Below, piece after piece: positions 24,965-35,677 of a stretch of 64,000 bases of DNA. The notes under the pieces are model-generated. The model had not been told where the DNA came from, searched no databases, and saw nothing but the letters and a program-made list of their open reading frames with translations. Numbering within the stretch: the first letter of the stretch is position 1; every line of letters starts with the position of its first letter. This DNA comes from Sweltsa coloradensis (Eukaryota > Arthropoda > Insecta > Plecoptera > Chloroperlidae), in NCBI GenBank assembly GCA_024449915.1, contig JAMZAV010000025.1, forward strand, positions 1,351,463 through 1,415,462. The letters run 5' to 3'. Position numbers and translations under genes: made by a program.

Positions 24965-25190
24965 ACAAACTACTACTACTGAGGATACATAATGTTGTTG
25001 GTGACCGTAACTGAGAAGTGGCTAGCCCCCTAGAAAGTTTGGAAACTCATGACCCGGCACCTCCACCATTTAAATGCGTTTTAGGTTGCTCGGTACCGCC
25101 ACCAAATCAATCAACTCACGGCAAAGAGTTTTTATTTGTGAATTCTTCTTCGACAATCTGTTGATTATAGGCAGCTTCGTTCCCGTGCCC
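24965..25190 (-). repeat. family A element, copy 10 (truncated)
   Basis: Lacks the GACGG end. Contains GGATACATAATGTTGTTGG, CCCGGCACCTCCACC and a second degenerate GGTACCGCCACCAAA. Ends CAGCTTCGTTCCC. Confidence 0.7.
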
Positions 25191-25585
25191 GTTATTTACT
25201 ATAACCAAGAATTCTTCTTTTGGCTTTAATTTATCCCAGGGGATCTATTTACACGTGCAAGACACACCCATAAATTGGACTTTGAAGGTGATGAAAAATA
25301 AATATGCCTTAACTGATATCTTTCAAATTATAAGCGACACAGATCGGATTCAAAACTGCTATTTTTACGTCCTTCGAATTACGGAATTCTACAGACTTCA
25401 ATACACGGTATCATTCGTCCGTAAGCCTTCCACCTGCCTTTTTTGCCAACGAATTGAATAAGATACGCAGTGATTCAAGGCTGAAACAAAGATATCTACA
25501 CTTTGTAAATGACTACAAACCAATTATGTATATCTAGATGAATGTAGGTTGTTACCAAGTAATACTACACAAGCAGGCACAACAG

Positions 25586-25858
25586 CGTAGTCACAATGGT
25601 GGAAATGCCAAGTCCACTTCTGGTACAGAGTTGCCGTATTGGTAATCCTAGTTAGTCACAATGGTGGAGGTGCCAGAGTCTACTGCAGTATTGGTAATCC
25701 TATTTAGTCACAATGGTGGAGGTGCCAGTCTACTGCAGTATTGGTAATCCTAGTTAGTCGCAATGGTGGAGGTGCCAAGTCCACTTTGTTAGACGTGACG
25801 CATGGACAGACAAACGAACAGACGGAAAAGTAATTATATAGGAAAATTTTGAACCCTA
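25586..25858 (+). repeat. family A element, copy 11, with internal four-fold tandem block
   Basis: The GGTGGAGGTGCC segment with CAGTATTGGTAATCC is repeated four times (25586-25790, spacing roughly 47-67 bases), then the element continues into GACGTGACGCATGGACAG and GAACCCTAAAA. Confidence 0.75.
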
Positions 25859-26159
25859 AAAGTTTCTTCTTTAACGTTCTTTTGAAATGTAATTGTTTTC
25901 AAACTAATAAGAATGATAGAATTCGTACCTCACCTCACAATCTGAACACTAACCGACAGTCATAGGCTTTCAGAATTCTATGTTTTGAGAATTTTGTGAA
26001 GATGTGGGTATAACACATACTTGCAAAGACAATACCTTTATACATCATAACGACAACAATTAGGTTTGTGTTACTGGTTGCTGTAGCACCTGTTGAACTA
26101 TTGGCTCTTGTCAGGACATTGCCTAGTAGAGGGTGGTAAAAGAACCAGTAGATACTGCT

Positions 26160-26260
26160 AACCTTGTTTTCTTCAGTCGTTAATGCGAATGCTAGGATTA
26201 AGTCTCCTCTTAAACAACCTTGGACATTCCGTTCACAATAACACTTAAAAACCTGAGTGT
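26160..26260 (+). repeat. S1 SINE body fragment
   Basis: CAGTCGTTAATGCGAATGCT..TTAAACAACCTTGGACATTC matches 32670-32735 (CAGTCGTTGATGCGAATAGA.. TTAAACACCCCTTGAACATTC). The 116-codon minus-strand ORF over this repeat is therefore not considered a gene. Confidence 0.55.
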
Positions 26261-28433
26261 CGCCCGTTCTACGGCCAAAACACATGCCACTGTATTTATT
26301 ATTTATTTCTGGTGATGAATCAATTATTACACTCGTTTACGATAAGGCATCCCCTCGAGAATTTTCTGCTCTCTCTCGTCAACTAAACATTTACTGTGTA
26401 TAACGTATAATTTTGTTGAGAAACTATAAAAACTTCCAAGGCATGATTGTTTAATAAAGAACAATGTTTTGTATTTGTTATATTTATATATTTTATATTA
26501 AAATAGAAGTACGGTATATTTATCATTGTTTTTACCATAAAACAGGATTTTTTAATTATGAGGATTTAAAATTTTAGATGCACTTATCATTACGAGATAG
26601 ACTGTTGATATTTGACAAATCAAGTTTGTGAAAGTTAACCCTGTATTTATTTTTAAATCTAAAAAACGATATGTATAGGTCTACTTAAGTGTATGTGAAC
26701 CTAGCCACCTAACCCATGATTGAGGTCGGTGATTCCGGCAACATTTACTTGGGTCTGTAATTATTGTATCCACCAGTTCCTAGAGAGTAAATTCGAATCA
26801 GTACAAACCTGACAAGTACCCTTAATACCTCGTGTACTGCTTCTTCCCGTTTCCATTCTTCATTTCGCGTAGCTAATGTGCTTAATTTTCTTCAGGTTCT
26901 CCCATCATCTTTCACTCTCAACATACAACCATCTTTCTATTAATCATTCATGTAAATATTACGAATGATTAATTCATATACGTATTCTGAGTGGTACATA
27001 ATAGGTGAAAATATATTCACATTGTGTGCTAAAAATCGAAAATCAAATATTTATAAGGTGTCCTCGAATTCAGTCTCTATTTAAATTTAAGTCGTATGCC
27101 AATACCGTACTTGAATATTTTAAATGCATCAACAAATGTAAATTGCATTTTCATTAATATGAGACGTATAGCCTTCTTTGTTCAATCAATCAACCATGGC
27201 ATGTGTATATTCCGTGAAGGAACATTACTTTGTTAAAACAATAAATATATTATTAACAAAAACCAATAAAAACAAGAAAATTGGACACACAAAATTAAAC
27301 GACAAATACAATACAAGAATAAAATACAATTCATTACAAGGTCCACTTACATCTGTTGTGATGTACTGAAGATAACTATGGGTCTACCACAAAATTACAG
27401 AACTCAAGATATTCAGTTTTACATCACATGAATATGAGTATAAAAAAATCACTCAATTTTGTTATTTTTATATTAGAAAGTATGATTTTTGTGTAAAGTT
27501 ATTTAAGATTATTTGTATTTATATAAGGTTGTTACTTGGTGACAACTCTGAATCCAACCTCGTTCGACTTAGGGTAGAACCGGTAAGCTATACCATCCTA
27601 TCCCAGGTCTAGACAGAAATCGTCAGCTTCGGAGAATGTACAATAAAATATTACCCTTCCCCCTAATTAGTGTCTAACTATTAATAACACACCCATGCAG
27701 GTTGAGTCGTAAATGTTGGCCTGGCACTAATGAGTTTGATTCGGTCCTCACGTGATTGTCATGTCGCATGTCGTACTATTGACCCACGGTGTAGTACCTC
27801 TACCTAGCACCCCATTACGAGCACGTGTCGCCTATGACCTCGACTGACCTTTCCCAGAGTTGATGTCACCACCACTTGAGACCTCTTAAAAGTTGATGCC
27901 ATCAGTCTTTACATTATGCACAGTCTACCTTCAGGACGAGACATTAACGGGACTTGAAGTGAACAAACAGTTTTAACTGACAGACGAAATCGATTGATGT
28001 TGTCTACACGACAACATTTACAAATTGCATGCTAACCTCTAACTAAACCAACAACTCAAGTAGTTAAACTTGATATCAAGTACTTACTTACATGTTGTGC
28101 AATTAATGTAACTACGTAATCTTAAATCAACCCTTCAAGTCTATAATTTATACAAACTTCAATGAAACTAATTATAAATCAAACCTAAGAATCAAAGACA
28201 ACAAAATATGCAGAAGAGATAAGCAACAATAACCGTTAAATATATTCATTTCTTAAGAGGACAATAGGTTGCGTGGGAGTGACTCGTCAACTCCTAGACG
28301 ATATAGACGCTACTCTGCTGAAAACAACAATCTTTGCCAAATTCAAAGCCACAGACACTTGCTTAAATAGAACGAATATAAAGCCATGGTTCTCTTGTGT
28401 GCTTTCCGGAAACATACCGCAGAACTCTATATT
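26261..28433. other. no gene recognised
   Basis: AT-rich. The section 27700-27950 has a more balanced composition but no open frame or motif I can assign. Confidence 0.5.
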
Positions 28434-29211
28434 GTTGGATGAGCGTAGCGAGCGAAGCGAAGATTCCATTTCACTACACTGGAGAAAAAAATCCAAAATG
28501 TTTTTTTTTTTCTTTCTTTCTTTCTTTCTTTCTGTATTTTTGGCTGTTTGTTAACACGATTCCGGCTAAACTAATACTCCAATTGCGATGAAATTTTATG
28601 AGGGCCTTCGAAATCTCTGAACTTAGAACTGCCACGTTTTTGAGCGCAATCGAAAAATTATTTCTAATGAAAATCGCAAATTTACGATTTTTTTCGATTT
28701 TTAAAAAAGTTCTTCGACTTATAACATCTACATGCTTAATCCGATTTTAATGATTTTTTTACAGAACCTTAATTTTATGAATTAAGATATTCGTGTGAAA
28801 TTTGAGAACAATCGAAAAATTATTTCTCATGAAAATCGAAATTTTACGGGTTTTTTCTTTTTTTTTAACAATTCTTTCACTTATAACACCTACATGCTTT
28901 ATCCTATTGTAATGATTTTTTTACAGAACCTTAAGTTTATGAATTATTATATTCGTGTAAAATTTGAGCGCAATCGAATAATTATTTGTTATGAAAATAA
29001 GCAATTTTACGATTTTTTTCTTTTTTTAAAATTACGATTAAGAAAAAATAAAAGAATAAAGTTAATTTTTTATTTAATTTAATTTAATTTAAAAAAAATC
29101 GACTTAGTAATAATTTTTTCACAAAACAACAGAAAATCTGCATAACACATGGCAGGTCAATGCACCAATTACGCTCATCCAACAACGAAGCGGGACTTAA
29201 GCGTTTTCCTA
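28434..29211 (+). mobile_element. F2 element, copy 2
   Basis: Same ends and module order as copy 1 (GGATGAGCGTAGCGAGCGAA; right block ACGCTCATCCAACAACG and GCGGGACTTAAGCG..TTTTCCTAGT). Includes a (TTTC)n run at 28512-28532. Confidence 0.8.
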
Positions 29212-29421
29212 GTTATTAAAACATTCAGGGCTGTTCTGATGGATGCAGTTTGCGCTGGCCAATTAATCTAAGTTAAAATCATGGTACACTTCTGAACTCA
29301 GCATTGTTGTATCCTGAAACTCTAATGATTATGTTACAAAACATTTCCTCTAAGACTGGTTCGACTCTTGGTAAAACTTTGTCCAAACAATTAGTTACAA
29401 GCAACAAGCACAGTTATAAGA

Positions 29422-30150
29422 GTATTCGAAATAGGGAGCGAAGCTATTTAATCGATACACTATCGAAGAAGGGTAGAAAAATAAATTTTACCCTGACATT
29501 AATTCCTAATTCCCTCCTTGGTGGAGGTGCCAGTTTGATCAAACTGTCTCCGCCGCTCTGACCCTCGGAGTCATAAAACTTTCCTTTCTGTATTATCTAC
29601 TACCTTGTAGAAGGGCAATGAGAACCAAGTAAAAAAAGTTTGATTACTCCCTGATTTGCTGCTCCTGATTTTTGGCAAACCTCATATTATTCGTTTGAGT
29701 GGGATCGTCTAATGTCATTTTATTTCTTTTTTTCTTTTTTTATGTTTTCTTTTCTTTTCTTTTCATTTTTCTTTTTTCTTTTTTCCTTTTTCTTTCCTTT
29801 TTCTTTTTTTTCTTTTTACTTTTTTCTTTTTTCTTTTTAATCGCACCCCTTTTAATATTTGATTCAATTATTAATTGAATGTAATATCCTTTTCGAATTT
29901 CTTACCAAAATTGTTGTGTTTTAACTTTTAATGCATTGTTGTTGTAATATTACTATTTCAAATATTTTCTTAACTGCATCTATATAATTATATTTATTTA
30001 GTTGTCCTCCTTAGTAAGTCAGTTTTTAACTGAATAGGATAGACGTTAAATAAACATATAAAAAATAAATAAAAGTAAATCGTAGGTCATTGTGGATTTT
30101 ATCTTCAGATGAAACGCACGTGCAAACGGACGGTCAGGAAACTGATAATG
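29422..30150 (+). repeat. family A element, copy 12, split by a LINE-B 3' end
   Basis: Left half AAATAGGGAGCGAAGCTA..GGTGGAGGTGCC..GTAGAAGGGCAATGAGAACC. After about 440 bases of foreign sequence it resumes at CGTAGGTCATTGTGGATTTT and CAAACGGACGGTCAGG. Confidence 0.7.
29640..30076 (+). mobile_element. LINE-B 3' fragment inserted in family A copy 12
   Basis: Starts in unassigned sequence, includes a long pyrimidine tract (29720-29840, T with single C), and finishes with TTGTCCTCCTTAG, TCAGTTTTTAACTGA (a hairpin), TAGGATAGACGTTAAATAAA and an AAAT-rich tail. Confidence 0.6.
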
Positions 30151-30248
30151 AACTGTTTAAAACATGCTATATTCTACATGAGTCTCAATTAACTATTCTC
30201 CATTGACCTATATTGACCGTTGAGTTCGACAAATGTTTAAGTCTGGTA

Positions 30249-30535
30249 AGGGAACAAAGCTCCACTATATTCATTTCTGCCCATCTGTCGTCGATTGGTG
30301 TGTCACGTCTCTCGATAAAAACCGAACATGACCTCCAAATTGACATGTGATGTTTTAAATAACATTGCCCTTCAACAAGGATGATACAGAATGGTTTTGA
30401 TGACCCTGAGGATCACGGGGACGGTGAAAAACCGGAGACGTTTGCTAACCCGGCACCTCCACCAAATGCAGATCATTATGATCTTTTTTCGTTTTTCGAC
30501 GAATTCTCCCGTATCCGTACTTGCTTACAAATTAT
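30249..30535 (-). repeat. family A element, copy 13
   Basis: Begins GGGAACAAAGCT, contains CGATAAAAACCGAACATGAC and AACCCGGCACCTCCACCAAA, and ends GAATTCTCCCGTATCCGT. This is the right-most copy found; none was seen after 31 kb. Confidence 0.85.
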
Positions 30536-30818
30536 AATTATTTGTAATGTGCACTCCTAGTATCCATGTTACTTGCATCTACCTAAAAATAATATTTTAT
30601 TTATTTTATATTTTATATAAACTATTTTATTATGTGTTTTGTTATTTTTAATACGTATCTTTACTTTATGAATCATCAAATTCATCATCACATAAATTAT
30701 TGTACAATATATTATTATATACTGTTTTTAGGCCTGTTTACTGTATGCAGTCACTGTTTTTGATTATGTGTTTTTAAATCTGTTGATCTTGTCTGACATG
30801 ATTCTGTTTGTGTCGTAG

Positions 30819-31039
30819 GTCACACCCTGAACGGGCAGCCATTGCTAGAGTTCTCCCATCCCCACGACGAGAGCACTGCCATCGGAGCCGAGCTCAGGGT
30901 CAAGGGAGCCTCACTTTGGGTTCGAGTAGATTTCCGTGCCTCTCTACCCCTGCACTTCAGACAAGTCTTTCCTCCTAGAAACCTCACTTTATGGGTCTTC
31001 AGGATACTTCACACCAATACCACACAATTAAGTGGTAAG
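30819..31039 (+). CDS. INHB: activin/inhibin-beta precursor, internal exon (prodomain part)
   Basis: Internal coding exon of a TGF-beta superfamily ligand precursor. It follows an acceptor (tgtcgtag, AG at 30817-30818) and ends at a strong donor AAG|GTATGT after 31039. The first two bases complete a codon begun upstream, and the frame then reads HTLNGQPLLEF and runs 73 codons in the open. It ends in phase 0, exactly matching the phase-0 acceptor of the exon at 33056. The alternative donor GTAAGG at 31035 would break that frame. The encoded stretch has the alternating hydrophobic pattern of an activin prodomain beta-sandwich (SLWVRVDF, LTLWVFRIL) and two N-glycosylation sequons (NLT, NTT). Known of the family: the prodomain folds and chaperones the dimer. 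The upstream exon with signal peptide and N-terminal prodomain was not found in this window. Confidence 0.85.
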
Positions 31040-31584
31040 GTATGTTTATTCTCCTGAAACTGTTCGGCTTTCGGCTTCAATTTCGTACTTTTTAATATTG
31101 CTCAAGTTTCTTTTTAATATTAAGGCAAGTTGTAATCTGTAATTTAATAGTGAATGGTTGCAAATATTTTGTGGTAACGCTTGAAAATGTAATAATAACT
31201 GCTTGAAAACAAATGAAGGGAAACCAGTTTTAAAACGTTTGAAGTTTGGGTAAAGGGAGCACAAATTTACTTACGGTTTTGTGGGTTGTGATCACTTTTC
31301 ACCACATCCTCCTACCTCCCCCCCCCCCCCCCCGTTGCCCAACATAAACGCCACTTAACTTTGAAATATTCGCTGATAACAAATGTTCTCGCCTCTCTTC
31401 ATATCTTAGTGACCATGGTATTTTGTGGCCTCTATTACATTTTTTTCCTCAATCACTTTCTTTAATAACTTGACTGTGCTTTAGTCGGAATGTTTTAAAG
31501 TTTTATTGTAACCAGATGTCTTCAATATTAGAAAGAAATTTGAAAAAGACTCTATTTAGAATACTCAAAATGCCACTATTTAAT

Positions 31585-31730
31585 TGGATGAGCGAAGCGA
31601 AGATTCCATTTCACTACACTGGAGAAAAAAATCCGGAATGTTTTTTCTTCTTCTTTTTTTTGTATTTTTGTGTGTTTGTCAGCACGATTCCGGCTAAACC
31701 GATACTCCTAAAAATCCTAAAAATGATCGG
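31585..31730 (+). mobile_element. F2 element, 5' fragment (copy 3) in the activin intron
   Basis: TTGGATGAGCGAAGCGAAGA through CACGATTCCGGCTAAACCGA, then truncated. Confidence 0.75.
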
Positions 31731-32141
31731 AGAATAATATTCTAATCGCTCTGACTTGAATTTCATCTGGTGTACGCACCACGCCATTATGATGATTGTT
31801 ACGTTTAAATAGCTTTCAAATGGATGACAATCCCATGACATTAGTATTCAATGTAGACTTTGGAAACGTAACGTAAATGTAGTTGTCCTATGTCACGATC
31901 TATAAACTCGGCCGTGAGCGCTCCGCCGGTAGCACATCAACTCTCTTTACGACTACCACGTGTCACATTTGTCCCCATCAAGATAGTTGCTATAGGTTGG
32001 GATCTTAAAGTTGCCCTTTCAATGTGTAGCATGTGTCTCTCTATGTAATGATCAGGCTTCTTTGCTCAAGCTATCGAGTTTTAAGGGTATATACTCATGA
32101 AGACAAAAAGAATATACGCTTTTCTGCGTAATATCTTACAC

Positions 32142-32366
<225 letters not shown>

Positions 32367-32450
32367 ATATATATATATATTATTATTATTATTATTATTA
32401 TTGTTATTATTATTATTATTATTATTATTTATTATTATTATTATTTTTTT
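32367..32450. repeat. (AT)n / (ATT)n / poly-T compound microsatellite
   Basis: Follows the LINE tail directly. Confidence 0.9.
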
Positions 32451-32609
32451 TTTTTTTTATCTTATACGGAATTTACATTCCAGAGAACATTATAGATATA
32501 ATAGAGCAACACATTTATACTATTATACTGGACTTACATTACGAACTAAACATAAATTACAAACAAATGCCACGTTTGTAGACAAATCTAGTGAGACTTA
32601 TTCTATAGG

Positions 32610-32740
32610 TCTACCGTCCGTATCCGCCACCGGCAATCCTGACTGAAAGTTTTTCAAGATTTTACAGTCGTTGATGCGAATAGACTATGAGGACTTGATC
32701 CCTGTTAAACACCCCTTGAACATTCTCTTCGCAATTACCC
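32610..32740 (+). repeat. S1 SINE fragment in the activin intron
   Basis: CACCGGCAATCCTGACTGAAAG matches 757-780, and the following CAGTCGTTGATGCGAATAGA block matches 26165-26250, linking the two parts of the SINE family. Confidence 0.5.
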
Positions 32741-33055
32741 TAACTCCAAAAAAAAAGTATATATACTTATATTGTAAGACACCTGAAGTGAGTAGGGCAT
32801 GCAATTTTCCCTAGGCAGGTTTTCCAAGAGAAACGTAATCAATGGAATGAGGAGGTGGTGGAAAGTGTATAGGCAAATACGAAATTAAAATACTTGTTCA
32901 GCGTTAAGTAATCTCTTATTTGTCATGGAGGCTCTGTAAATCCAGTAGATTGCTAACTTATTCCACATTCTAGAGCTAGGGCCTTAATTTTGAAGATTGC
33001 CAAGCTTAAAATGACTCCCTCGGAACATTACTTAGTGCGTGTTTCTTGTCCCTAG

Positions 33056-33691
33056 GAGTTTGCTGAACATACGGAGCTGGCAGCATCCGTGTCAGTCACA
33101 CTCTCCAACCTTGGATGGCAGAAGTTTGACCTGACCTCGACGGTGCGCGACTGGTACACCAGGAACCCCCACCAGCGCCTACGGTTGCTGGTCGACTGCT
33201 CTGGTTGTCGGGACCTCGTGGAAGCTGTCCTCTTCCGACACAACCACGCCGCCAGAGGAGCCGCAGAGAGCCTTAGCCTCGACCCCCAGCGGCCGTTCTT
33301 AGTGATCCACACCGACCCTGCCCAGACGAAGCGTGTACGTCGGCGAGCACTAGACTGCTCGGGAGCATTGAGGGGTCAGTGTTGCAAGCAGCGCTTCTAC
33401 GTCAGCTTCAAGCAGCTGGGCTGGGAAGACTGGATCATCGCCCCTGGTGGTTACTACGCGAACTATTGCAGGGGGGATTGTGGGGGTATATATCGAACTC
33501 CAGATACATTCCTCAATTATTATTCACATGTGATCGAAGAGTTTAGGAAAATGGATCAGCTCTCCGGAATGCAACCTTGTTGTGCCCCCTTAAAGTTCTC
33601 CTCAATGTCTTTAATATATTTTGGGCCTGACAGTAACATAATTAAAAGAGACTTGCCAAAAATGGTAGTGGACGAATGTGGTTGCCCCTAG
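33056..33691 (+). CDS. INHB: activin/inhibin-beta precursor, terminal exon (prodomain end and mature ligand)
   Basis: Last coding exon, 212 codons including TAG at 33689-33691. It starts after acceptor cctag (AG at 33054-33055) in phase 0 and reads EFAEHTEL. The prodomain tail contains GWQKFDLTSTVRDWY and a CxxC-type pair (DCSGC), both typical of activin prodomains. A dibasic furin-type site RVRR (33332-33343) precedes a C-terminal domain of about 115 residues with nine cysteines in activin order: C, a CC pair, C..C in ANYCRGDC, CC in QPCCAP, and C.C in the terminal ECGCP. GWEDWIIAPGGY is the family hallmark after the CC pair. Known of the family: the secreted disulfide-linked dimer signals through activin type II/I serine kinase receptors and Smad2/3. 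The first two thirds of the exon are GC-rich and the last 210 bases distinctly AT-rich. It could be named INHBA- or INHBB-like; invertebrates usually have one ancestral copy. Confidence 0.95.
   Translation, partial: EFAEHTELAASVSVTLSNLGWQKFDLTSTVRDWYTRNPHQRLRLLVDCSGCRDLVEAVLFRHNHAARGAAESLSLDPQRPFLVIHTDPAQTKRVRRRALDCSGALRGQCCKQRFYVSFKQLGWEDWIIAPGGYYANYCRGDCGGIYRTPDTFLNYYSHVIEEFRKMDQLSGMQPCCAPLKFSSMSLIYFGPDSNIIKRDLPKMVVDECGCP
33344..33688 (+). other. predicted mature activin-type peptide (cystine knot)
   Basis: Region released by cleavage after RVRR. It is 115 residues from RALDCSG to ECGCP, the usual activin length of about 114-116. The nine-cysteine pattern, with an extra CC near the N-terminus, separates activin/TGF-beta/myostatin-type ligands from seven-cysteine BMPs. 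NYYSHVIEEF occupies the place of the wrist helix, and the C-terminal NIIKRDLPKMVVDECGC is the finger-2 strand. The exact cleavage could fall after RVRR or one residue later. Confidence 0.85.
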
Positions 33692-34240
33692 ATAGGATAT
33701 TTAAGAAGGCTGAAATCCTTCGAAGGTAAAATGTTCGAGGTGAAAAGGTCAACGCAGTAACTCATAAAATATTCCGTGCCTACGGAATAGTTTCTTTATG
33801 AGGATGACCATAAAACGTGTGATAGTAAATTCGTCAAGTAGTTCGAAAGACTGTCTACCAGAGACTAGCACTTCGAACCTCTCGTTACTCGAACCTGAAC
33901 TCTGGAGGGAAGAAATACAGCAGCACTGGACGTGAACCAACGGGGAATCCACTTGACGAATGTGTAAAAGAGCAACTCGTACGGGATGGTGAGGTTACGG
34001 TAGTTTGAGGGAGGGGGCTGCCCTCTTCGTGCGTTGTGCGGCACACGCATGAACGGCATATGTAAATAACGGACAATTAAAATCAAGTAAAATTAACGAG
34101 GATTATGCGTAGCTGAAAAATATTGTCTGTGATCAAAAAATATTTCAACTTTATAAGTTCAAATGTTTTAAGTTTTTAAGTTTACTTTGATAATTTTAAA
34201 TTATTTATGTGTTAATAAAAATGTGGTGAAGTGCAATTAA
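33692..34240 (+). other. probable activin 3' UTR
   Basis: AT-rich non-coding sequence after the activin stop codon. A canonical AATAAA at 34214-34219 is followed within about 25 bases by a TG-containing stretch, so cleavage near 34235-34240 is plausible. Inferred from the signal only. Confidence 0.45.
34214..34219 (+). promoter_or_regulatory. AATAAA polyadenylation signal candidate for activin
   Basis: First canonical hexamer downstream of the activin stop, about 520 bases after TAG and in AT-rich sequence. Plausible but unproven. Confidence 0.4.
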
Positions 34241-34824
34241 GAGTTTTGTATCCATAATTTAAATAATTGTACATTGCTCAATTTATTTTAATTTAAGTTC
34301 AATGAGTTATGCTGTGTATATTCCATTTCATTGTTATCGATGTAGATATTACTTGACAAACAGTTGAATCAAATTGAGCCGAATAGTGTCATAGACGGGA
34401 AGTATGATGAACGGAATATAAGTCCTAGTCACTATTTCTAAAATGTATTCCATTCATTAATTTTACGTATCATCTTTTCAATCTCAGAAAAACCGGTCAA
34501 CGCCAAGCATTGTTGGCAAAAGGCGGAACACGCCATTTGATATATGGTAAATACATTATCATATATTATATTTTTCTCTAGCCTGATGAATGCTTTTAGA
34601 ATCTACGCTTGGAAAAATTTAGTTAAGAGCAATATTAAAACTCAATTAATTAGACATTATTTACTGAACATAACTATCACTAAATATTCAAAAAATCAAT
34701 TCTATTGCATTGCAGGAATGCTTACAATATTCGCTTACTTTTGCGAAAGAGAAAATGCTTGTTCCAAAACATTATCAGCACCCACACACAATTAAATGTT
34801 GCACACATAAAAAGAGTCCAAAGA
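34241..34824. other. no gene recognised
   Basis: AT-rich intergenic sequence after the activin gene. Confidence 0.5.
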
Positions 34825-35080
34825 GCAGACTTGCCCTGCTCTTGCGCAGAACACTGATACTCAAGTGACACAGCGCAGACTCGCTCTTCACTTGCGCAGA
34901 GCACTGATACTCAAGTGACACAGCGCAGACTCGCTCTTCACTTGCGCAGAGCACTGATACTCAAGTGACACAGCGCAGACTTGCCCTGCTCTTGCGCAGA
35001 GCACTGATACTCAAGTGACACAGCGCAGACTTGCCCTGCTCTTGCGCAGAGCACTGATACTCAAGTGACACAGCGCAGAC
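34825..35080. repeat. 50 bp satellite array, left part (about 5 units)
   Basis: ACTGATAC recurs at 34853, 34903, 34953, 35003 and 35053, exactly 50 bases apart. Two unit variants alternate (CTCGCTCTTCACTTG and CTTGCCCTGCTCTTG). Confidence 0.97.
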
Positions 35081-35499
35081 CATTGATATTAAACCCCTAT
35101 AGTAGGCTAGATTAGCAGTCTCCTATACCTCCGCACAGGCGCGAGCGTAGCAAATTGAAGACTCAACCGGCCCATTTCAAGATGGCGATTTGGTGTTTTA
35201 ATTTATGCTTTTTTAATGCAATAAAGTATTTTACTGGATTGTTTGATATGGTTTTAGCTTGTGCAGCATGGTATTAAACAAAAGAAACAATACGAAGTGA
35301 TTGCATAAGGGAATTTAGTAATCATTGGTGTTAAAGGCTAGTATGCTTACCTGTCAACCTGGCGGCAATCTTGAGAACTATTTGGCCACAAATCGCTCCC
35401 ATTTGATTAACATGTAAACTGTCATTTTAAGATGGCTTCTAATTGTACCGGAAGTGGACCACCGACTGCTGGTCTAGCCAATTATATAGGATGTCTATG
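35081..35499. mobile_element. 419 bp MITE inside the 50 bp satellite
   Basis: Flanked by perfect 8 bp duplications GCGCAGAC (35073-35080 and 35500-35507). The imperfect inverted ends are CATTGATATTAAACCCCTAT and, inverted from the right, CATAGACATCCTATATAATT, both running into GGCTAGA..AGCAGTC. The 8 bp duplication fits hAT-like transposition. The interior carries AAGATGGCG and CCGGAAGTG. Confidence 0.9.
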
Positions 35500-35677
35500 G
35501 CGCAGACTCGCTCTTCACTTGCGCAGAGCACTGATACTCAAGTGACACAGCGCAGACTTGCCCTGCTCTTGCACAGAGCACTGATACTCAAGTGACACAG
35601 CGCAGACTTGCCCTGCTCTTGCGCAGAGCACTGATACTCAAGTGACACAGCGCAGACTCGCCCTGCTCTTGCGCAGA
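35500..35677. repeat. 50 bp satellite array, right part (about 3.5 units)
   Basis: Same 50 bp unit as 34825-35080, with ACTGATAC at 35530, 35580 and 35630. It was one array before the MITE inserted. Confidence 0.95.

Noticed and set aside
25935..26285. 116-codon minus-strand ORF with a cysteine-rich start
   Set aside because: About 90 bases of it match a SINE block also present at 32660-32735, so it is repeat-derived.
34825..35677. Possible CRISPR-like array of 50 bp repeats
   Set aside because: Units are contiguous with no unique spacers and the context is eukaryotic; it is a satellite.
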